DNA of 13,871 nt from Anaerolineae bacterium (lineage in GTDB: Bacteria; Chloroflexota; Anaerolineae; B4-G1): assembly GCA_030612185.1 (NCBI GenBank), contig JAUWOI010000057.1, positions 1-13,871 on the forward strand. Reading direction: 5' to 3'. Positions 13,698-13,871 of the stretch are shown piece after piece. The position numbers were made by a program, and so were the translations under genes. The notes under the pieces were generated by a model, which saw nothing but the letters and a program-made list of their open reading frames with translations, did not search any database and had not been told where the DNA came from. Position 1 is the first letter of the stretch; each line of letters begins with the position of its first letter.

Positions 13698-13732
13698 CGT
13701 GTGAAGATGTCACTGTATTCATGCGGGCAGAG

Positions 13733-13782
13733 TTATCCCCAGCCCGGCTCTGTTATCCCCAGAAAACAAGCAGTTATCCACA
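13733..13782 (+). other. Phased DnaA-box cluster, candidate oriC
   Basis: TTATCCCCA (13733-13741), TTATCCCCA (13753-13761) and TTATCCACA (13774-13782) lie in the same orientation 20 and 21 bases apart, that is, on the same helical face. The third is an exact DnaA box; the others differ at one position (A to C). Together with the box at 13617 and the AT-rich stretch at 13411-13490 they have the make-up of a bacterial replication origin. No dnaA or dnaN gene is visible in the window; one could lie just beyond the right edge. Confidence 0.5.
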
Positions 13783-13871
13783 GGCGAATTGCTATGGAAG
13801 GGGCATCAGGGCCCTAGCTGACTAACTATCACTTCCTAGCGATGACCTGCTAGCACTAGATGCAAGCACAG
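13783..13871. other. Non-coding right end with CTAG cluster
   Basis: No coding sequence is supported here. A GGGCCC stretch (13809-13814) is followed by four CTAG tetramers starting at 13814, 13836, 13850 and 13856. CTAG is rare in many bacterial genomes, so four in 46 bases is unusual. It may belong to the origin-like region or to control of a gene beyond the window. Confidence 0.35.

Noticed and set aside
13631..13825. 64-codon open frame in the right-hand non-coding region
   Set aside because: It runs straight through the 14-bp terminator hairpin and three DnaA boxes, and its product looks random.

Overview
The window looks like a stretch of bacterial chromosome with moderately high GC, probably from an uncultured Chloroflexota (Anaerolineae-like) bacterium. 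That assignment is an inference from gene content, short G/A-rich microsatellites, palindromic repeats inside genes and the style of RpoD; no rRNA or marker search could be run. Genes are tightly packed, with 0 to 4 base overlaps, and most long gaps are real control regions.

Layout. A glycosyltransferase cut by the left edge reads leftward (1-696). Back to back with it, from a compact pair of strong sigma-70 promoters (751-811), runs a rightward pair: a cysteine-free coiled-coil protein of unknown function (847-2055) and selB, the selenocysteine elongation factor (2071-4054). selB is split by a one-base frameshift in a G5 run near 3567-3571 and carries an in-frame heptanucleotide microsatellite. 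Next is a long leftward operon read from 10339 down to 4046: rpoD (primary sigma factor), three membrane proteins of the complex I/Mrp antiporter superfamily (NuoL-like, NuoK/HyfE-like, NuoN-like) and rarA (replication-associated AAA+ ATPase). Every junction in it is abutting or overlapping, so the five genes are probably co-transcribed and translationally coupled.

Divergent from rpoD is a rightward unit: a UPF0173 metallo-beta-lactamase-fold hydrolase (10621-11304), coupled to a small acidic protein of unknown function (11304-11795), followed by an MFS transporter (11938-13377). The last ~490 bases hold no convincing protein gene. They contain an AT-rich stretch, a good promoter, a strong 14-bp hairpin, two perfect DnaA boxes and two near-matches, three of the four boxes being spaced 20-21 bp in the same orientation. 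This is a candidate replication origin, possibly overlapping a small structured RNA.

Most notable points: (1) an orphan three-subunit antiporter-like module with no quinone or NADH modules, in which several canonical proton-channel charges appear substituted, hard-wired to the housekeeping sigma factor gene; (2) split selB with an embedded microsatellite and a ribosome binding site for the detached C-terminal part; (3) repeats that have entered coding or translation-initiation sequence at three places; (4) the oriC-like region at the right edge.
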